DNA of 11,466 nucleotides from Flavobacteriales bacterium. Lineage in GTDB: Bacteria > Bacteroidota > Bacteroidia > UBA10329. The notes under the pieces were generated by a model. That model did no database searches and had not been told where the DNA came from. It worked only from the letters and a program-made list of their open reading frames with translations. The stretch is from assembly GCA_003456455.1 (NCBI GenBank), contig DMRV01000208.1:1-11466 (forward strand), read 5' to 3'. Each line of letters opens with the position of its first letter. Position 1 is the first letter of the stretch. A program made the position numbers and the translations under genes. This document shows, piece after piece, positions 8,401 through 11,466 of the stretch.

Positions 8401-8901
8401 AAGAAACTTATTGCCCGCCTTATCTGTAAATCGCGTCTTTCTGGTAGATATTGTTCTTGTTTCGCCACTTCCAACAGTAAGTTTCTCTTCAATTATACTT
8501 TCTTTTCCAGTTGATATTACTTGTTTGTCAACTTTCAAAAAATAGTCGCGTTCGCCTAGAGGAACATCTTCGGCAAGTGTCTTACCGATGATTTCGGATT
8601 TAGCTCGGCCGAAGACTTTACAAAAAGCATCATTTGCGAGTACAATTCTGCTTTGGTCATCCTTAACAAACACAGGATCACCCATGTTATTTAGAATGGT
8701 ATCGTAGTAGTTCTCGCCTGTATCGGCATTGTTTCCCGCGGCTAGCAGCTCTTCGTTCTGCATTTCCAACTCTTTCTTGCGCACCCGCAATTCGTGCAAA
8801 AGCCTTTTGGCCTCATCCTCTGTTATATTCTTGACTTTTCCAGATTGCGTTTTGAGATTATAGATCTCCTTTTCTAATTCTTCATAGGTCGGTTTACTCA
8901 T
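5446..8901 (-). CDS. Multi-domain soluble sensor histidine kinase (PAS-GAF-GAF-PAS-PAS-PAS-HisKA_3-HATPase)
   Basis: The 1151-aa protein has no signal peptide or membrane helix and should be cytoplasmic. An N-terminal coiled coil (about 5-55, Lys/Glu/Leu-rich) leads into PAS1 (about 62-180, ending VIRDITELKQAEE). Two GAF domains follow (about 190-355 and 380-548), then three more PAS-like domains (about 575-690, 700-812 and 818-935), each ending in the typical D-x-T linker. The HisKA_3 dimerisation domain has H961 in AELHDGIGQ. The ATPase domain (about 1055-1147) has the N-box QELLNNIQKHA, the G1 box EDDGVGF (1099-1105) and the G2 box DGIGLSN (1112-1118). The two GAF domains are clearly alike, including a shared VCDI (C226 and C416) and GEGxxGxVIxTGxEV. 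The ligand is unknown; redox, light, gas or a small metabolite are all possible. It is first in a three-gene operon and overlaps the regulator gene by four bases. No clear promoter match was seen just upstream. Confidence 0.95.
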   Translation of the reverse strand: MSKPTYEELEKEIYNLKTQSGKVKNITEDEAKRLLHELRVRKKELEMQNEELLAAGNNADTGENYYDTILNNMGDPVFVKDDQSRIVLANDAFCKVFGRAKSEIIGKTLAEDVPLGERDYFLKVDKQVISTGKESIIEEKLTVGSGETRTISTRKTRFTDKAGNKFLVGVIRDITELKQAEELDRLNKYNEFLLRAAEVLSQPNRIYQVALRELAENVSLYFGAVCDISILNQETGIIIPQAIYHPDEEIRNIILKLFESRTVRRGEGLVGAVIETGKEVLFKDVPENMRVGPRSIDKRIVPISMLYVPLHGSNGVLGSLNVTRLEGQKHFSAFQLDRIRRLSEYVSLFVENGLLKEREAIETERRVAAEKQLEQDKKWVEFKLSTSQILADVDSNLEEVLQGFAKQVALFFDVVCDIQLIEEETKEIIPAAIHHKDKLVRVKIKEHFSKTSFKIGEGMIGKVIATGEEVFVPRLSDEILSKTKEQQVDLDILPSSFCYVPLRGHNNVFGTLNLTRLHDQNPLVEEDVFQIRDLAHHASIFIENRILQNIQQREIELRKKAEKKLERTTKVLAQIEAETRMILNAIPIYISRISKDLRYLFFNEAYRNRGIDPLASEGKRVVDIVGQDVLNDLMVYVNDVLEGNLVNYEYHYTMNDGVHRYFNVVLAPEFDADGVVTGFYSCSTDMTTKVLAEREAKLTQDRLESLSLNSGDAFFFHDVEQNILDVNQEATDMLGYSRHELLTMTANQIDPVWKGELYQKFLKVLDVNRPQTFETTVLRKDGGKVPVEVRFVKRVEDGQIYIQSLMRDRTEKKEQEEKLRHSEERIRLVFENVEDVISVHDEEGIFESVNKTTQGNTETDVIGTSLYDIYDEKRAAEIRVKYERLKKTGESFEIEQAYAGPDGSTVLYLAKFVAIIHDGKFFKAIVIVRDVTAERSKELSVMNAVLQGQEQERKRLGAELHDGIGQVLSAIALQVSQIREEILEEDVKTIITDLTSLNQNLQEAIREVRNISHDLMPEVLESFGLKEAINQICTNLQDRSGINVMFNHVDLDKRYSQQIEVNVYRVAQELLNNIQKHASCSKVFVSLIDHGDSINFTVEDDGVGFNIEEASDGIGLSNVISRINSISGQIDIESSENSGTLVNIDVPKRNE

Positions 8902-9011
8902 TACAGAACGATTAAAGGATTGGTTCTCACTGTATTCCGATTAAAACTGAATTGAACTTTGAAGTGACGAGCCATGTCTATTAGTAACGCTTGGTCTTCC
9001 CAAATTTTATG

Positions 9012-9030
9012 AAATAAGGTCTGACCCTGA
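9012..9030 (-). repeat. Solitary GGGTCAGACCTTATTT motif
   Basis: Read on the minus strand this is TCAGGGTCAGACCTTATTT. From memory, GGGGTCAGACC-type strings recur in bacterial genomes beside Y1-type (REP-associated) transposase genes. No transposase gene is present here and I see only this one copy, so it would be a solo relic or a coincidence. The resemblance is inference only. Confidence 0.25.
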
Positions 9031-9080
9031 GATGCTATGGGAGGTGTCTTGCTCACCACGCTAAATTACCGAAGGGCTGG

Positions 9081-9112
9081 AAAAAACAAAGCCCCGCAAT
9101 TGCAGGGCTTTG
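9081..9112 (-). terminator. Intrinsic (rho-independent) terminator
   Basis: On the minus strand CAAAGCCC-T-GC pairs with GC-G-GGGCTTTG around an AATT loop (bases 9112 to 9087). This gives an 11-bp GC-rich stem with one T.G wobble, followed directly by TTTTTT (9086-9081). On the plus strand the wobble becomes a C/A mismatch and no T-run follows, so the element acts leftwards. It lies about 180 bases past the receptor stop codon and 3 bases past the tRNA/tmRNA-like 3' end. It would isolate the kinase operon from transcription arriving from the receptor gene. Confidence 0.88.
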
Positions 9113-9114
9113 AA

Positions 9115-9143
9115 GGTGGAGCCAACCGGACAAATGTCGAACC
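9115..9143 (-). other. tRNA/tmRNA 3'-end-like remnant
   Basis: Read on the minus strand the stretch begins GGTTCGAC, resembling a T-arm, and ends CCGGTTGGCTCCACC, resembling the 3' acceptor strand of a tRNA or tmRNA just before CCA. The match is imperfect. About five extra bases sit between the TTCGA loop and the CCGG stem strand, the terminal triplet reads CCT rather than CCA, and no matching 5' half lies upstream before the receptor gene. It is not a functional tRNA. It could be a degenerate copy or an integration scar, or chance resemblance. Confidence 0.35.
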
Positions 9144-9190
9144 ACTTGGATGCCTTTTTACAGCTCAGTATACTGCTAGCTAGTGATTAA

Positions 9191-9203
9191 TGATGTAACA
9201 TCA
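9191..9203. repeat. Short inverted repeat TGATGT-A-ACATCA
   Basis: The arms are perfect 6-base inverted repeats around a single A. It resembles a dimeric-regulator operator more than a terminator. The half-sites TGAT/ATCA recall FNR/CRP-family sites, but the spacing of 5 is not the FNR spacing of 4. It lies about 90 bases downstream of the receptor stop codon, and no gene start is near enough to make its role obvious. Confidence 0.35.
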
Positions 9204-9251
9204 AACAGAATCAGCAGTTATTCCATGCCATTCGTTGCTTAACATAATATG

Positions 9252-9266
9252 GTTCCAGCCTGGAAC
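9252..9266. repeat. 15-base palindrome GTTCCAG-C-CTGGAAC
   Basis: Perfect 7-base arms flank one central base. In the transcript this could form a 6-bp hairpin with a 3-base loop about 30 bases after the receptor stop codon. No T-run follows it on either strand, so it is not an intrinsic terminator by itself. It may stabilise the receptor mRNA 3' end or be a protein-binding site. Confidence 0.4.
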
Positions 9267-9295
9267 ATGTATCGCAGGAATAAATAAGCAGCAGA

Positions 9296-11466
9296 TTAAA
9301 ACGTAAGAGCAACAAAAACTAGTGGCGTAATTCTCGTGGCCTCTTGATAGTTCTTCACTCCGTCAGAAAAACTCGTGAACCTATTGTATCTGATATTATT
9401 ACGGTTGAGAACATTTAAGACCGAAACACCTGTTTCAAGTTCAACTTGTCTGATTTTTTTTCGAATAAGGAAAGCTGCATCCAATCTGCCATAGTATCTC
9501 GAATTATGAAAACCGGAAACGGTTTGAATAGGAAATCCTGAGCCATATATGTAATTAACGGACAAGAAAAATGGTTTCAGGTTCAAGGTTGCAGTCCACT
9601 TGGTTTCGTGTCTTTGGTCGTGTGGAGCTCGTATGTATGAGCCGTTTGAAATACTATTGAACGCATCTTGACTATTAGACCAACTGTAAGTTCCTGCAAG
9701 GGTCAGTTTCCAAATTCTTTGCCTAATGGCTACATCAAATCCATAGGATCTTCCAGTACCATTTGCGTGGAAAAATGGGCTGTTATTCTCTTCATCGTAA
9801 CTCCATCGTATTAAACTGTTTAGGGTCTTGTAATACGCATCAACCGCCACGTTCAAGCCCCATTTATTGAATGAAGCCCCAGCTACATATTGCATGCTTT
9901 GTTGTACAAACGTTCGTGAACCATCGGCTACTTGCCAGAAATAGACTTGGTTACTGAATGGGTCGACAAAAGCGTTTTCCGTGATGAATTGATAGTAGAT
10001 GCCCCATGCCAATCGGATCCTCCAATGTTTGTTCGGTTTTACCAATATCGCAAGTCTGGGTTGGAAATAAACCTTTGGGTCTTCCAATGTCACGTCCAAC
10101 CTCACTCCTGGTTGTAAGGTCAGATACTTGCCTAAAAAAACTGCTTCTCTCACGTATGCGTTTACTCTGGACACATCATTTCGTCCTTTTGCAAGAGGTA
10201 TGGTAATGCTGTCGAATTCAAGTACCGACCGATTTAATACGTAGCCGGCTCCAAATCCTAATCGGTGAATTCTTCTTGCTGGAAACTCATGGTCGATACG
10301 TGCCTGCAATTCGGCAATGCTATTCCGAGAACCATTATAGTAGGTGCCACTATCTTGAGCACTGCCTTGACCTTCCTTGGAATAGAATTCTGAAATGCTC
10401 GATTGAAATCTGGAATAGGACACTGAACCTGTGCTCGCCCCATGTTTTTTCCAACGTTTAGTATATCTGGCATTGCCCCCTAATTGGTAATTGTCATGCT
10501 CTGAATTGAACATGTAGTCCTTATTTGAATACCCTCGATATTCTTGTTCTCCAGAACCTACAAAGCTTAGGTGAAAATTATCTCCGTTGGCTAAGCTTCC
10601 AGAAAGTTTCAGATTGCCATCCACAAAAAGCCGCTTCCCATCAGCACCTTTTAACCCACTGTGTATCAGTGTTCCAAAATTTTGTGGAAACAAGAACCTT
10701 CCTGCCGCCTGAAGCGAAAGCCCTTTGCCAAGAGGAAGGTTTATTCTTGCTGCTGTTGATTGATCACTAAGTCGTATCGCACCTTTCACTTTCTGTCGAT
10801 CACCCTCAGTGCTCGTTATACTTACAATGCCTCCTACCCTATCTCCTCTTTCCACATTGTAGCCACCTTTAACCACCTCAACGTCATTGATAATCAGTGG
10901 ATTTACCACTCCTATATTCTGCGCAAGACTGCTGATATTGAACAAGGTTATTCCATCATATATCATATGTGTTTGCCCCTTATAAGAACCCCAAATTGTG
11001 AAGTCTTCTGCTTGTTCTCCGGCAGCCAGAATTCCAGACTGTAACCGCAAAAGATTGTTGATGGTATTATCGCTGCTTCCGGGTACATAAACAGCCATTC
11101 TACTATTCAACTTAATTGTAGCAGGTGTTTCAAAGGATACAGAAGGCTCCTGTATAAGTGAAGATGCGGAAACTACTACCTCTTTCAGGTCAATTGTCTG
11201 AGGCGTCAATTGAATTGAAATATTCCGCCCAGCGGAAATTACCGTGTCCTTTCTGTAGTAACCAATATGCGAAACACAAATGCCGACAACACTGTCTTGA
11301 AGTGACAAGGAAAATCCACCATTGGCGTCTGTTAACGCCCCCGAAGTACTCAGACTAATGGAGGAAAACGGCAACGGTTCAGCATTCAGTTTGTCGCTGA
11401 TCCTTCCCGCAAAGTTGAATGTTTGTTTACGCTGCCTTTCCGCTTTGTCAATTAAATACACATCTC
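9296..11466 (-). CDS. TonB-dependent outer-membrane receptor, 5' end outside the window
   Basis: The frame is open to the right edge. The first apparent start, a GTG at 11459-11461, is almost certainly an internal Val codon, because the upstream codon reads Asp in the same frame (DVYLIDK) and no signal peptide follows. DVYLI resembles the last strand of an STN (secretin/TonB short N-terminal) domain, hinting at a FecA-like transducing receptor. Counting from the GTG, a carboxypeptidase-regulatory-like beta domain spans about 17-88, followed by a TonB-box-like EVVVSAS (94-100) and a plug domain (about 105-218, with IWGSYKGQTHMIYDG and a GGYNVERGDRVGG segment). The 22-strand-type barrel extends to the C-terminal phenylalanine (VFVALTF), the usual outer-membrane signature. 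It would import a ligand such as a siderophore or chelate using TonB energy. No SusD-like partner lies downstream; any FecR/sigma pair would lie upstream, out of view. The ligand is unknown. Confidence 0.93.
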   Translation of the reverse strand, partial: DVYLIDKAERQRKQTFNFAGRISDKLNAEPLPFSSISLSTSGALTDANGGFSLSLQDSVVGICVSHIGYYRKDTVISAGRNISIQLTPQTIDLKEVVVSASSLIQEPSVSFETPATIKLNSRMAVYVPGSSDNTINNLLRLQSGILAAGEQAEDFTIWGSYKGQTHMIYDGITLFNISSLAQNIGVVNPLIINDVEVVKGGYNVERGDRVGGIVSITSTEGDRQKVKGAIRLSDQSTAARINLPLGKGLSLQAAGRFLFPQNFGTLIHSGLKGADGKRLFVDGNLKLSGSLANGDNFHLSFVGSGEQEYRGYSNKDYMFNSEHDNYQLGGNARYTKRWKKHGASTGSVSYSRFQSSISEFYSKEGQGSAQDSGTYYNGSRNSIAELQARIDHEFPARRIHRLGFGAGYVLNRSVLEFDSITIPLAKGRNDVSRVNAYVREAVFLGKYLTLQPGVRLDVTLEDPKVYFQPRLAILVKPNKHWRIRLAWGIYYQFITENAFVDPFSNQVYFWQVADGSRTFVQQSMQYVAGASFNKWGLNVAVDAYYKTLNSLIRWSYDEENNSPFFHANGTGRSYGFDVAIRQRIWKLTLAGTYSWSNSQDAFNSISNGSYIRAPHDQRHETKWTATLNLKPFFLSVNYIYGSGFPIQTVSGFHNSRYYGRLDAAFLIRKKIRQVELETGVSVLNVLNRNNIRYNRFTSFSDGVKNYQEATRITPLVFVALTF

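Larger units (their letters stand above)
8902..9295. other. 394-base gene-free intergenic stretch between the receptor gene and the kinase operon
   Basis: I see no convincing coding region on either strand. Going up in coordinates, it holds a GGGTCAGACC-type motif (9012-9030), an intrinsic terminator reading leftwards (9081-9112), a sequence like the 3' end of a tRNA/tmRNA (9115-9143), adjacent palindromes AGTATACT and GCTAGC (9168-9180), a 13-base inverted repeat (9191-9203) and a 15-base palindrome (9252-9266). The promoter of the kinase operon should lie between the terminator and 8901, but no sequence there convincingly fits the Bacteroidota TTTG/TAnnTTTG pattern. Confidence 0.8.

Noticed and set aside
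9087..9460. A complete tmRNA (ssrA) or tRNA gene on the minus strand
   Set aside because: Only the 3' end resembles one. A full tmRNA would have to extend into the receptor coding sequence, no 5' acceptor strand matches, and the T-arm is disrupted.
1..11466. CRISPR array, restriction-modification, toxin-antitoxin or phage genes
   Set aside because: No regularly spaced direct repeats and no motifs of such systems were found on either strand; all long frames are accounted for.

Overview
The window looks like chromosomal DNA of a Bacteroidota bacterium, probably a marine or environmental Flavobacteriia/Cytophagia-type organism. The pointers are the start of a PorP/SprF-type type IX secretion protein at the left edge, a TonB-dependent receptor with a carboxypeptidase-regulatory-like domain at the right edge, a topoisomerase I whose C-terminus carries Toprim_Crpt-type repeats instead of zinc fingers, moderate-to-low GC by eye, and starts without obvious Shine-Dalgarno sequences. 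Every gene supported here lies on the minus strand, so transcription runs from high to low coordinates.

From right to left. (i) 9296-11466 is a TonB-dependent outer-membrane receptor, open at the right edge of the window. (ii) 8902-9295 is a 394-base gene-free stretch. It holds a strong intrinsic terminator, a sequence like the 3' end of a tRNA/tmRNA, several short palindromes and a GGGTCAGACC-type motif. (iii) 8901-3801 is a tightly packed signalling operon: a 1151-aa soluble kinase (PAS-GAF-GAF-PAS-PAS-PAS-HisKA_3-HATPase), a NarL/LuxR response regulator (4-base overlap) and a 333-aa membrane histidine kinase of the HisKA class (1-base TAATG overlap). (iv) After 62 bases comes topA (3738-1432), coupled by a second TAATG overlap to a divergent arginase-fold protein (1432-266). 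(v) After 159 bases the first 35 codons of a PorP/SprF-like protein run off the left edge.

Functionally, the big soluble kinase and the NarL-type regulator are a matched NarX/NarL-style pair sensing an intracellular signal. The membrane kinase is of a different class and is translationally coupled to the same regulator, giving two kinases and one regulator. topA and the arginase-like gene are a conserved-looking housekeeping pair next to what is probably the beginning of a type IX secretion/gliding locus. No CRISPR array, complete tRNA/rRNA, phage or intact insertion sequence is visible. The most unusual points are the arginase-fold protein that has lost half of its metal ligands, the two-kinase module with its duplicated GAF domains, and the possible tmRNA/tRNA scar in the intergenic region.
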